From NCBI GenBank assembly GCA_002964805.2, contig PUDQ02000076.1, positions 124,001 through 188,000 on the forward strand: DNA of 64,000 nt, given 5' to 3'. How positions within the stretch are numbered: the stretch's first letter is position 1; every line of letters starts with the position of its first letter. The notes under the pieces were generated by a model that was given only the letters and a program-made list of their open reading frames with translations, was not told the DNA's origin and made no database searches. This stretch comes from Trametes villosa. Taxonomy: Eukaryota > Basidiomycota > Agaricomycetes > Polyporales > Polyporaceae. Shown piece after piece: positions 21,503-36,733 of this stretch. The translations under genes and the position numbers were made by a program.

Positions 21503-23605
21503 ATGTCTACCGCCAGCGTCCCCGCCCAGGAGCAGGAGCTGAACGCGGACGCGGCGTCTACGTCCGAGACGCTGCAACGCCAGTCGACGCCACAAGCAGC
21601 CGTCGAAAAGCAGCCGCAGAAGGACGGGGAGTTGGTGCCTGGCGGGTCGAAGGACTTCGGCTTCCTTCCAATCCCGAGGAGCCTGCAATATGACCCAGAC
21701 CACCCCGCCCATTTCGGCTTGGCAATGAACGTCACGTTCGGCCTTGCCAGTACCTTCAGTGAGTGCATGTGTTGGTCCAGCCAAGGAGGTGCTAACCTTT
21801 ATTGGTGCTGTGATATAGTTGTGTCCAATTTGTACTACTGTCAACCCCTACTCAGTGAGTGGACTCCCACTGTATGCTCATCTCACGACTCGGAGCGCCA
21901 AAGTAGACATCGCCGCGTCCGGAGATAATTCATGTATATCCTGTCACCGACAAGGGTCATGAATATACCATACCAGCGTATGAGCGGAGTGCCCGCGCGG
22001 AGATGACTCTCCGGGCGGCTACTCCGACTCTATCTGGCTATACCTATACTACGGGGACGGTGATTCGGACGTTAGACGTATCGCGAATCCACCGGGTCTT
22101 TGTACTCCGCCTTCGAACCTTTCCACTGATGCAACTTCACCACAGTCCAGTTTGCTCAAACATTCGGAGTGACATATCATGAAGTTTCGAATATCCCGAC
22201 ACTCGTGCAGGCTGGGTAAGTGATTTTTTTCATAACGGCATGCAATTACCGAGCTGAAGTTGTGCAGTTATGCGATAGGGCTCCTATTCATTACTCCTCT
22301 CGGCGACCTCATCCGACGACGACAGCTGCTGCTATTACTCACGGTGACGACAGCCTCGCTCACAATAGGTCTCGCCATCACCAAGAGCCTCGTTGTCTTC
22401 GAAGTGCTCTCCTTCCTCATCGGCATCGGCAGCGTCACCCCCCAAATCCTCATGCCGCTCGCCGCGGACCTCGCGCCACCCGAGCGGCGTGCGTCCGCGC
22501 TCTCGATCGTGCTCTCCGGGCTGCTCTTCGGCGTGCTCATTGCGCGAGTGCTCGCGGGCGTCGTCGCGCAGTTCGTCACCTGGCGCGTCGTGTACTTCAT
22601 CGCGATCGGCGTGCAGTACGGCGTGCTCGTGCTGCTGTACTTCATGCTGCCCGACTACCCCGCGAAGAACAAGGGAATCACGTACTTCGGCATCCTGTAC
22701 AGCATGGCGAAGTTCACGGTCACGGAGCCGCTGCTCGTCCAGGCGATCCTCATCACCATCCCGTCCAGCGCGTGCTTCACCAACTGGTGGGTCACGCTCA
22801 CCTTCCTGCTCGGCGGGCCGCAGTACAACTACTCTACGTGAGTCCCTCCTGTCATTCTGCAAGATTTATCGCTGACTCCTTGTCAGGGTCATCATCGGCC
22901 TGTTTGGCCTAGTGGGCATGGTCGGCGTCGCGATGGCGCCGCTCATCGGGCGCACGATCGACAAGCTCGTGCCGTGGTCCGCGACACTCATCGCGATCCT
23001 CGCGCTCGTCGCGACGTTCTCGATCCAGACCGCCGCGGTCGGGCTGAACGTCGCGGTCGTCATCATCGTCACCATCGGGCTCGACATCTTCCGGCAGACG
23101 CAGCAGGTGTCGATCACGACCGCCGTGCTCGGGCTCGAGCCGAACGCGCGCTCGCGCCTCAACGCCGTCGTGCTCCTCTCTGTGAGTCCTCTTCCCCTCA
23201 TGTATAGGTGAGGCGCTTACATGGCTGCCGCAGCTGTTCATCGGGCAGGTGATGGGCACCGCCGTGGGCTCGAAGGTGTACACGGACCACGGCTGGCGGC
23301 CGGATGCCGCGCTCAACCTCGGCTGGACGGTGTTCTCGCTCTTCGTTCTCCTCGCTCGTGGCCCGCACGTCCGGCGGTACACATGGTTGGGCTGGGAGGG
23401 CGGCTGGGAGCTCCGGAAGAACAGAGTCGTGGCGCGGGAGCAGGCCGAGCGCGAGGCTGCCTCGAAGGAGGGTGCAGGAGAGAGCGAGGGAGAAGGCGAG
23501 GCTGCGGTCACGGACGAGAAGGGGGCGTCAGAGGAGAAGAGGAGTGAGGACGCACAGGTACGGCGGCAGAGTTCGACGGAGATGAGCGGGGACGAGGCCG
23601 TATGA
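21503..23605 (+). CDS. MFS transporter
   Basis: This is a major facilitator superfamily permease in a cellular membrane. Six exons (21503-21758, 21819-21854, 22146-22215, 22268-22837, 22887-23181, 23234-23605) give 532 residues. After a charged cytosolic N-terminus of about 65 residues, the first membrane segment is split by introns (FGLAMNVTFGLASTFIVSNLYYCQPLL). The loop-2 MFS signature appears as GLLFITPLGDLIRRR, followed by further hydrophobic helices (LLLLLTVTTASLTIGLAI, LSFLIGIGSVTPQILMPLAA) and the RxxxAL-type APPERRASALS loop. The second half ends with an acidic cytosolic tail. The small second exon (36 nt) and the 291-nt second intron are unusual. The pattern with YCQPLL recalls a DHA1-like group shared with bacteria. 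The substrate cannot be assigned. Confidence 0.92.
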
Positions 23606-23921
23606 AACTCTCTGTCATGGTGAGCGGCTCGCGTCGGACAGGGTTTGTGATGACCGTTATGCTTTCACGTTGGCTCGATAGAGTTATGTAGTGCTACATG
23701 CTTTCGCGACTGGTTCTTGCGTTCTATAGACTTACGCCCCTTGATGTCATACCCTCCGACCTGTCTCTGTATTTTGTTTCCGCGCCAGCAGCTACGGACT
23801 ATGGCGGGCTGGACAACGTCTCGGCCTAGCCTCGCGCGGAGGGCCACACTCACAGCCCGGAGAAGTCAAAGCCACCTCACGTCTGACCGGTCACCCCCCG
23901 CCCGGAGTCACCGGAAGCTCC
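23606..23921. other. Convergent intergenic gap
   Basis: These 316 bp separate the convergent MFS and AFG2 genes. Nothing is recognisable beyond presumptive 3' untranslated sequence. Confidence 0.5.
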
Positions 23922-27158
<3,237 letters not shown>

Positions 27159-27900
27159 GGATGCTGTAGTTTCTGTGGATGCAGAACGGTCTCGCATCAG
27201 TAAGGCATGATAAAACTTGTTGAGATACACGTGGACCTCCCGGGTCTGTAGTGACACTGGGATGAGAGATATCTGCGCTCAAAGCCGTATACGCCAGATC
27301 TCACGAGCAGCAGAACTCAGCCAGCAACCATTCCGTACAAGATGCGCTCCGATTAGAAGCACGCCTGGTACCGTCCGGGTTAAGGATACCGAGCCTATAC
27401 GCGATTACGGCTTTGAACAGTATAATAGCGCTAATAACATCCATCCAATTTTTTGGGACATGGTAACAAGAGCTGATAACGCAGAACATACCGCAGTTTT
27501 GTTTGGCCTGAGGTATTACTAGCTGGCGACCTGCGCGAGAGGCACTATTCAGTTCTTTGGGCTCACTAGGGCTTTCAGTTCCTCTAGTTCTAGACAGGTC
27601 CAGTTAATAATGATAATGTTGGATTCATTGATCGCTCACTCGTGGAATGTTGCGCCAAATTCGAGAGTAAGATGGCAGTTCGAGGTTTCTGACCGAAAGA
27701 GGTTTGCAGGATGTTAGACGCCGGTAGTATTGGTAGCACGTGGGCGTCTGTTGGGCGCTTGCGCCACGCTCTCCCTGGCCGCGAACCGCCATCGTCGCGA
27801 CTGTCTTCGTTAAACTCTTGCTTTCCTCGGCTACTCTCGCTGGTGCTGTTCTGGTTCAGGCATATGGTTACTTGCGTTTAGGAAGGAGCTGAGCTTAACT
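27159..27900. other. Divergent intergenic region, AT-richer than surroundings
   Basis: This gap lies between the divergent AFG2 and GPI16 genes. The segment 27400-27720 is clearly richer in A and T than its surroundings and holds no gene on either strand. Confidence 0.5.
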
Positions 27901-30054
27901 ATGAAGTGGACAGGCTGCTGGAGGACTTGCTTTCTGCTGGCCTTGCATCTGGTCGCCGCATCTGCCCAGGGCGAAGTGTTCGAGGAGGACTTGTCACTAC
28001 ACCCACTCCGGGACGGCAAGCTGCAGGCTCGGTTCTCGTTCACGACACTTCTGAGAGGAGCTGCCCCTAGAGACCCTCAAACCTTGAGCAGTGACGACGA
28101 AGGTACGAAAGTCATCCGCTTTACTAGACACGTCTCCGCAGCTGGCGAGTAGCGCAGCATTATACCCTCTTCCCGCTCGCGCTCGGACAAATCCTGCGTG
28201 AACATGCGGTCACAGAACTGCACCTGACACTCAATGCTGGAAAGTGGAACTACGACCACTGGGGATATCCGGACGAACCAGGAGTAGGCACTGGCGCCGA
28301 GTTGTGGGTATGGATGGGCGACACTGTCCCGACATCGTAAGTTCGGTCCTCCGTATCTTGTGCATCTAAGTTGATTGAGCCTTCTCTATCAGCGTGGACC
28401 AGCGGTGGCAAGGATTGAGAAATTCCCTAGCCGGCCTCTTTTGCGCGTCTCTCGGACACCTGGACGAGCAACGCACAACCTCCCCTACCCTCACCTTCCA
28501 ACCCGAGGGCACCCTGCCCAACTTCACCCATCCACATCAGCTCCGCCATGCCAGCCTTCCTTCAGAACACGTCTGCACAGAGAACTTGACGCCATTCCTC
28601 AAACTCCTCCCATGCAAGTCCCTCTCCGGCATCGCGAGCCTACTCAACCCGCACAAGTTATTTGACGCGGACTGGCACGGACTCGGCGTGCATGTGCGCC
28701 ACCGCGAAGGCGCCGGGGTTGAAGTGCGCCTCGTCTTCCAGGCCGTCTTCGATCCGGTCCGCTACTCACATAATGAGCGTCGAGGTAAGCGTCCCGAATT
28801 CGCTTGATACGGCTAGCCCGCCCTCCTCGGTCTCGAGATCTCGGCGTGGCGGCCGCAGACGCTGTGGTCGTCCATCTATCACCGGGGGCTGTATGTGGCC
28901 ACCTTGGGAGTCCGGTGTGTGCGGAAAACGTGTAGATTGACTGGGCTTGTTGTAGATTGGTCTCTGCGCTCCGTCTTCGACCGCAGCATCGACAGGGCCT
29001 GCCCTGTCGCGCGGGCGAGCAAGGTCCGGGTGGAGCTGCCCAGTGATGGGGCCTTCACGATAACGCCAGGGCCGACCGACGTGACAGACAACGTCGCGGC
29101 CTACGTGGTCGATTCTGGTCAGTGCAGTGTGGTATCTGGCGTCTGCGCAGCGCTGACCGAATTTGTTGGCATCGCTGTAGGCAAGGAAGCGCTCGATATT
29201 TCCCTCCGATGGACGGAAGAGGGCCGCTTCGAATATCGTAAAGCATACACTTTGTTGTCCCAGACCGCAGCTGACACTCCCGCAGCGAGCACCTCCAGCG
29301 CGTCGCCGCTCACAGAAATCTCCGTGCGCCGGAACCTGAAGGGCACCAGCCAAGCCGAGGCACGGCTGACGCTCGAGCTCACAAACAACCTTCCCGTTCA
29401 GGTCAGCGCCGGGTACCTCGAGACGATGCCCTGGCACCTCCAGTTCTACCTGCACACCCTGCGCGCACAGGTCGACGGCGCTCCGCGTGGTGGGTGCCCT
29501 CATCCCAGCCCCGTCTGTCGATCATGCTTGGAATTGACAGCTGACATGCCCCCGCGTTCTCGGCAGACGACCTCGTAAACATCCTTTCATATACGCCACC
29601 CGTGCCCCATTCCCGTCCGGCGCTCTTGCAGGCGGTGCTCACACTCCCGCCACACGCGACGATGCAGCTCTCCATGGATGTCTCGAAGCCATTTTTGCGC
29701 TACACGGAGCACCCTCCCGACGCGCAGCGCGGCTGGGATCTTCCCCCAGCGGTACTCGTCCCGTTCGCATCTGAGAACGCCAACCAGACCGTCGCCGGGC
29801 ACTCTGCACCCGGCGCCTTCCGGCCCAGACGGATGTACACGCCCGTCATGCTCGTCGACCTCGCCACGCCGGACTTCAGCATGCCGTACAACGTCATCAT
29901 CATGAGCTGCACGCTGATCGCGCTCATTTTCGGGAGCGTCTTCAACCTGCTCACGCGCCGCTTCGTCGTCGTCCAGGTCGACGCGGACCCTGTGCCGGAG
30001 AAGCCGGTCGCCGCTGCGGTGGGCCAGGGTGCCGAGGACGAGACGCCTCGGTGA
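27901..30054 (+). CDS. GPI16: GPI transamidase subunit GPI16/PIG-T
   Basis: This is an essential subunit of the ER GPI-transamidase complex, which attaches GPI anchors to proteins. In yeast and human it is disulphide-linked to the catalytic Gpi8/PIG-K. Five exons (27901-28102, 28153-28336, 28393-28784, 28956-29489, 29567-30054) give 599 residues, the usual length. A signal peptide (CFLLALHLVAASA) is followed by FEEDLSLHPLRDGKLQARFSF, HYTLFPLALGQIL, LNAGKWNYDHWGYP, then DWSLRSVFDRSIDRACPVA. Next come LETMPWHLQFYLHTL and LRYTEHPPDAQRGWDLPPAVL. The C-terminal membrane anchor is preceded by LATPDFSMPYNVIIMSCT, followed by FNLLTRRF and a short tail. The intron at 28785-28955 is 171 nt and removes an in-frame stop. 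Confidence 0.95.
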
Positions 30055-33011
30055 GGGCGTGTTCCCCAAGACTTTGTTTCCGCGCGTCCGGGGCTGCGCG
30101 GAGTGTATTCGTCTGTTCGCCCAGGGCGCAATACCACGCCTTCCGGGGCCTGCTTGCCGTAATTTATGCGCGGACTGATGCCTACGTCCCCAACCCCTCG
30201 CCGCCTCGTCATCGCGCGCTTCCACCAGCCCTCAACGCACCAGCTGACCCCAGGTCCCTGTTCAAGCTACGACGTGCATCCGCCGCCCAGCATGGACGCG
30301 TGCGCAAGTATCCAGGGCGCAACCCCAAGCCCCGGCGTCCACCGTTGCCGGGGTGCATCGTGGATCTGTGACCGTGCGGGTCCCTGGGATGCTGGGACGC
30401 TCCCGCGCGAGATCGAGGAAGGTGAGTGCGCGCCGGTCGCACGGGTGTCGCGTCATGGGACTCCTCGGGTTTCGCTGTGTGGTCCCCTGTGCACCTTGGG
30501 GTGATGCGTATGCTGTACGTGATACCTGGTGCCGCCGGGCGGCAGCCACCCGGGCGCGAGGTGATAGACCTGACCTGCCTATGGAGGCAAGGCTTGGGCT
30601 GGGTCGCTGCGCTCGGCATTGGCACATATGCACACGCAGGTGCAGGCGCAGGTGCAGATGTGGGTTCGAAATAGGGCCAGGAACAGACCTGTGCTTCTAG
30701 CCTTGCCGAACACATGCAATTCACTCATCCCGGCCGAAGGGTGGTATGTGGTTTTGAATCAGATCTTGCATGCCCCTTCACATCTCCGTGCAGGGTAGAC
30801 TTCAATTCAGTCGTGCCCGTGCCCGTTTAGCTGGGCGGCTCGCAGAGGCACTTGCCTTCCCGAGGCTAATTGCTGCGTGTATGTGGCTGGTAGTGTATGA
30901 CGATCCGAGGCATGCGAGTGTCGACATGACTGAACTCCAGCATCCCTACGACGCGCGCAAGCAGCGATTGCTGTGTGGTCTCTTTTCGTCTAAGCTCTGA
31001 TCAAGTGCCTTTGTTCTTGTCGGCGTTCCTTATACATAGTACCTGTACGCTATGGTGATAACCTGCTGAGGCCGCCTCGGACCGGTGAGTCAAGTTCACC
31101 CATCCCAAACGAGTACGTAGCGTCTTATCTCTCGCTCAACCCCAGCTCCGTCCGGACGTCCTCCCCGCCGTTCCTTCCCACTCCCGGACGTGATACCATC
31201 GATGGCGGCCCTCCCAAACCACAAACATGCATATGGCGCACCGAAGCGGCCATCGATGCGTGCCACACATCGCCACATCTTGCTTGGTTGCCGGCGGTCC
31301 GCGTTTATTGTCCGGTTACGTCTACGCCTGTGTTCGTTCGCGCGCGCAAGAACACCGATCCTGCTATCGAGTGGCAAGTGCTGCAACTTGGGCTTGGAAG
31401 GGCTTCCCGCGATCCGAATTCACCCGACGCGTGCCTTCCATGCATATGTTGGTGGCACCTCTGCCATCGATAGACGTGAGCAGTAGAACAACGATGACGG
31501 AGGTGCGCGATGTGCTGCTGCTCGTACTCACCGCGGTCGGCTCTAACACCTCCGGATCCGGCGCGCGAGGGAGCGCGTCCATGTGTGTCGAGTGTGGGTG
31601 CTAATATGCATGCCCGGTTCGATGAATGGCGGGCGCGCGGGTCCGTGGCGTTACGGTTCGCCTTGCCTGGCTGGGGCTAAGGCTGGGGCAGATCGCGACG
31701 TGCCCCTCGGCAGCGAGATGCAAGCCCGGCCTAGCGATGGGCGTCCGCGCGCTGAAGATTTGAAGCTTCAGCTGCCGGTGCGCTCGGGTTGGGGAGCTGC
31801 GACGGCATGTCATGAGGCACATTCCTCGCCAGGGCCCCGGGCAAGAATAGGATCAGGAAGAAGCGACCAGCTTTCGTCACGATCCCAATACGCACGAGCA
31901 TGGTACCCGGCCGGGCGCGGTGCACCACCAGTGAATTCTGCGAGAAGGCAGGGGCCGCACGCGGGCTGCCGTCTTCGAGTTCCTGCGGAACGCGCCGTCG
32001 CGCGGGTTCCGGGAGATAAAGCGAGGAGATATACGATAGTGCGCTTCTGATTGCTTCCGCGGCGACATCTCGCGTCGCTGCAGCTGCTGCAGCTGGTAGT
32101 TGCATCACCGTGACCCGACCGCGGGCGCGCTAAGCCCGCGGCCAGGAGAGGGCAGATTGGCGGTGACAGCGTACGCGCCGGGCACTGCAAAATGGGACTA
32201 GTGCCGCGCGAACACGAGGCGGAGGAAGGAGAAGGATGTCGGCGTACATGTACATCATGTCATATGTTTCGATCCTCCCACCGCAGACGCGAGCCGTAAA
32301 GCTGTGCGGCGCGGGCGTCGACGAGGAACATTCGAAATCTTTGGCGTGCAATTCGTCATCCGCGCGGGCGAGCGTGTTCAGGTCTTCTGGTTTCTGCGTG
32401 GCCGCAGCCTCGGAGTCGAAAGAGACAGACGAGGACGAGGATACGCGTGACCTGATAGCCACGACCCGGGAAACCGTCGTACTCGGATTCGGGGTACGCG
32501 CCGCCGCACGCTGCGCGGCCACAAGCGGCAGGTGGCGAAATCACTTGCCAGACCGGGGATGGCTAGGCGTGCGCTTCTGGCCGGAGAAGAGGAAGGAGGG
32601 GATCAGGATAAGTGGGTAAGTCGGAGTAGGAGACGCGTCGAATCTCACGATCGCTGCTCCAAATGTCGCACCAGCGCGGCGGGCGAGGAGGAGGGTTTGT
32701 CATCGCGGGCGTAGACAGAACCTGAGCGGGCTGCTATCGCTCCTCCGCGCGAGCGCTTCCCGCCAGTGCCGTTCGCATAAAAGCACGGTGGCCACAGATC
32801 AGCGTCCTTTGTGACTCACCCCGCCCACCCTTTGTGCCCTCGCGCCACAGTCATCGCGACTCGTACAAATACCTCGCTGCACTCGTCTGCACCTTCCGTA
32901 TCTCTCTCTGCTTCGCACCCTCCTCGCGCGCCTCTCAGCCACACGCACTCGCCCAGTGGCACACCTTTGCACACCCTCGCACAACCCCGTACCTCTCCTC
33001 GTCTTGCCAAA
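30055..33011. other. Gene-poor region
   Basis: Nearly 3 kb without a gene I can support. Frames on the two strands (for example 31583-32050 plus, 31731-32108 minus, 32130-32522 minus) overlap each other and lack motifs. A CATAAAAG TATA-like box at about 32776-32783 belongs to the small gene starting at 33012. Confidence 0.45.
32776..32783 (+). promoter_or_regulatory. TATA-like box of the small Cys-rich protein gene
   Basis: CATAAAAG lies about 230 bp before the ATG at 33012 and is followed by a C/T-rich leader. A long 5' untranslated region is implied. Confidence 0.4.
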
Positions 33012-33563
33012 ATGTGTCGCCGAATTGCGTACGTCGCGCTCCTATTGTGCACGCCGGCGCGCGCTGACCACAGCTATCCTTAGCGAGGGCACGCGGTGGA
33101 CAAAGTGTGGGGTATGTTGTTACACTCGTCATTGATCGCGTCGCGCGGCACAGGTCAGCTGAGCGCGCGCCCCTCCAGCACTTCCAGCGCCACCTCGTCG
33201 TCGCGATCATGGACTGCAACTCGCCCAAGTGCGAGCGCAGCTACCTCCACCCGCGCGGGTGCCGCGACCCAGTATGCATAAAGGTGAGCACATCTTTTGT
33301 GCTACGGGGGCGCCAGGGAGGCGTAAACGGGGGTGGCGCGCGATCGCGCGAGGTGCGCGAACGTGCGCGCCCTCCGAGCCCGTCGGCGGATGCGCTATCC
33401 CCGCCCGGGCCTCCGTATGTCATCATATGTCGTACTCCGGCGCTGACCTTCCCGTTCCGCCCCGCAGAACTTCGGCACAGAGGTGCAGAAAGACGTCGAC
33501 ACCGTCAACAGCGAGTGCTTCCAGTGCCGCGCCGCTGCGGCACGGCGACTGCCACAGTCCTGA
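33012..33563 (+). CDS. Small conserved Cys-rich fungal protein
   Basis: Four short exons (33012-33028, 33084-33111, 33179-33283, 33468-33563) join in phase to an 81-residue protein starting [20 protein letters not shown]. The cysteine pattern is MC, KCGH, DCNSPKC, RGC, VC and a C-terminal CFQC, with His residues between, which suggests metal binding. There is no signal peptide. I recognise the general pattern (MCRR...GTRW.KCGH.QRH) from small uncharacterised basidiomycete proteins, but no function is known to me. The gene would be missed by finders that require long exons, since its first exon encodes under six residues. It stands alone in a 6 kb gene-poor stretch. Confidence 0.8.
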
Positions 33564-36404
33564 GGCCTTCCTCCCCCGCGCCCCGCTCCGTTTCTTGGCC
33601 GACTCCCCTGGACACGGTCCACGGATATGTATACCACCCGCGCGCGCGCGCCAGGTGCCGCGACGCGCCCATGATTCCCCGCCACCGCCCCACGCACGTC
33701 TCTCCGGAGCCTGCATTCGCCCAACGCGAGGGTGCCCCCGATCACAGACAGCGTCCCGCCAGGCCGCCACCCTGAACCTGCCATCCGCAGCCTGACGCAC
33801 GCTCTACCTGCATCCCGCCGTCACCGTCGCCGTCACTGCCTGCTGCACTTGTTTTCCGCTTTCCCCGCACGTCCGCACGTCACCGCCTCCGCGGCCCATC
33901 ACATTCCCCACAGTTGTCGTACCTGTATAGCTAGCCGCATCCATCCCCCCGCATGTGTGTACATACATTCCAATATCAGTATCAGAAGCCGCGCACTGTG
34001 TGTGGACTCGCGGCCGTGCGCGTACGTGGTTTCTAAGGACGCCTCAAAAACAGCTGGAAGCAGAGAAGCGCCGCCCCTGTGACCGCGCCGCGGCAGCGCG
34101 CAGAAGACGGGGGACGGCAGCGGCGGTCAGCAGACCTGCGGTGCCGGCACCCGCGCAGGCGGCGGGGCCCAAATAGCCGTCGCGGCTCGGCATGCGTGCG
34201 CGAGCAGTCATGGGTCTCTTAGTTTCTTAGGAGCGGGTCGAGTAGGAATACCCGCCGCGCGGACGCTGGCGAACAAGTATATTGCACCGGGTACTGGTGT
34301 GGCAGCTGTCCGCGCACACCGTCACATGGGCACGAGTATTTACGGGGTGCTTGTGGGGGCGCGCGGTGTGAATGCGGGACGGGTGATTGAGTGCGGTAGC
34401 CGGCGGGGACCCTCGAAGTGACCGTGCTGCGTGCACCCTCGAATGCCCGGAGATGACTGGCGAGGGCGCGAGAAGGCGCGGCGACAGTTGTTGGCAGCCT
34501 GCCGGCGGTGTCGAATGGACGCACGCAATCAGACGTTCTTTCTGCGTTCCGCGGACGCGGGCGCTGGGCTCGAGGGAAGCAGGGATGGCGTGCAGCTGCC
34601 GGCACTGGGAAGCAGCTGGGGCGGTGGCGAGGGGCTGACCGGGCGCGTTTCTGGCGCTCGCGAAGGAGGGGATGGTGCAACGTTTGAATGTTGTTTGGGC
34701 GCCCGACGCCGGGCGATGCTTCACATAGACGCGATGGGCAGTGGCGTGCTGAGTATGTCCAGCGGCCGAGTGACGCGAGCTTGGACAGCGCGCCATGGCG
34801 AGCGCGAAGCGTAGTAATCGGAGAAGCCGTACGCGTAGCAACGTATTGCAACATGCGTCTACGATAACGCGAGCGGTCAGGAAGGCTGCATTGCGCGATA
34901 ACGACGAACGAAGACTCGCCATGGCGTTCTGCAGCGCATAACGGCGCATCGGCGAGCGCTACGGCCAACGTCTCGCCGATAACCTGTGAGCGGAAGCAGA
35001 GCGGTGCGAGTCCGCGTTACGTAGGTCGAGTGCAAGACGCCGTGTTTGGCACCATGGTCTCAATGGTTGAGGGGTACGCTATCTTGCCGTGCATGTCGAG
35101 TCATGGGTGCGCCATGCTATCAATTGGTTATACACTCTCGAGTCAAGTCTTCGCCGAGTCGAACACGGCGATACACGTACCATCGTACACCTTCCCGTTT
35201 CGCCGCTGCACAAGTTGTGAGCCCGCCGATATCAACGTGCGCAGACTGGGTGTGGCGATTACCAAAGAAGGCGTCTTCGGCGAGTTGGGACGCATTGGCC
35301 ACAGGCACTCCGTCTTCTCTCCGGGGCTTCGGCGAGCGCCGCGACAATCTTCGCGATACGATCCAGCGAAAGCGGGAACGGGATCTCCGCCCGGCCGTCC
35401 GTCGAAGACACAACGTCGACTGTCTTGTGCGAGTACGTCAAGATAGCGGTGGAGTGCGATCACTGTCGCAGTGCTCGTAAGTTCACGTCATAAGGTATTC
35501 CGTCCCGGATGACCGCTTACCCGAACACAGTTCAGGAGACGAAGAGCCAGGGAGACGCGCGAACGCTGCCAGCTCTGCACGACGCTATCTCGGCAACGAT
35601 CTTCATGGCCGAGCCGGGGTAGAGATACGGTACCGCCGATGCGGCGGGAAGCCGTAGCTGCACAGCAGCGCGCCCACCTACGAGGCGGCAGGCACGCTAG
35701 AAGAGCCCGACAGCGAGGTAGGCTGGGCCCAGGCGCACGGACATTAATGCCAGGGCGCGCGCGACAAGCAGCGCAGGACAGTCTCCGGAGTCGTGGATCG
35801 ATGATATCGCTGGACGATAGCCCGTCGACGTAAAACACGCGTAATAGAAGTCGTCGTGTTCAGCTGAGATGGAGCGGAAGCATTCGATGTGGGCGTACCA
35901 GGGAGTTGCAAGAGCCACCTGGATGTGTTTATCCGTGCGTCTGGGTGGAAGTGAGGGGTATGTTCGTGCTTCGGGCGGAGCCGTACGCAGCACGGGGAAC
36001 AGACGGACGAGAGTTTACGTGTCTTTGGGAGCACGGCTGTCTCCTCGCTGGCAAGCCCGAAACCACGCAGCATGGAGAGTAGCCCCGCTGTACTATTGGA
36101 ATGCCTGCGCAAACGGGCTTTAGCTAGACGAAATAGAGGACCATGGTACCGGAGACATACCAGATACAAGCATCAGGTATGGCCATGCAGGGTACACAAA
36201 AGCTGGGATACTTAGTTGACAGTGACTGCTGCGCGGTTTTGTTCGTGGCTCATACTGCGCACCAGGCTATACGTTGTATAGATGGAAACGCGATGGTCAA
36301 CCGTCATGGAAGAAGTCAAGCAGGGATCCTCGTTTGGGAAATTGCTTTGAACATCACATCGGAAATGGTTTGATAATAACGGGCAGTCACGCAACACGAT
36401 TATC
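33564..36404. other. Gene-poor region
   Basis: This 2.8 kb stretch has no gene I can support. Two long minus-strand frames around 34219-34968 are open simultaneously in different registers, so they reflect composition. Around 35150-35990 the minus strand holds more protein-like segments (IPFPLSLDRIAKIVAALAEAPE, FRSISAEHDDFYYACFTSTGY), but I could not join them into a gene. They may be remnants. Confidence 0.4.
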
Positions 36405-36497
36405 GTCACTTTGCCGGAGTGGTTAACGGGATCGCCTGCTATTCTAGCTGTTAGCGGTTGGGCTTTGCCCGCGAGTGTTCGAATCGCTCAGGTGACG
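36405..36497 (+). tRNA. tRNA-Ser(GCT) with an 11-nt intron
   Basis: The acceptor stem GTCACTT pairs with AGGTGAC (one G-U), followed by discriminator G. The A box reads TGCCGGAGTGG and the B box GTGTTCGAATC. The anticodon stem ATCGC/GCGGT encloses CT-GCT-A, an intron of 11 nt inserted after position 37, and a closing A. The intron contains AGC, able to pair with the GCT anticodon as in canonical pre-tRNAs. A long variable arm (GGGCTTTGCCC) confirms a type II serine tRNA. A run of five Ts at 36501-36505 is a Pol III terminator. Confidence 0.9.
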
Positions 36498-36733
36498 CAC
36501 TTTTTGTTCTCTTGTTCTCTTCGTCAGCGGCCCCGAGGAGAGCTTTGCGGTGCGATGCACACACGGCGACGCAAGAACGAACGCCAAGCATGACATCGAT
36601 TCTGGAGTTGTCAAAGAAGTATTTTACATCCACAGCAGGCTGCCTGAGGACAGCACCGCAACGCTATAGTACAACCAGCCCAGGGGGTGGTTTCCACTCC
36701 GTCCAAGATCCAAGATAGTCCTGTGATGACGCA

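Noticed and set aside
34219..34968. Two overlapping minus-strand frames of about 240-250 residues
   Set aside because: Both registers are open at once, His/Arg/Pro/Ser-rich and motif-free, with no plausible splice partners. Compositional artefact.
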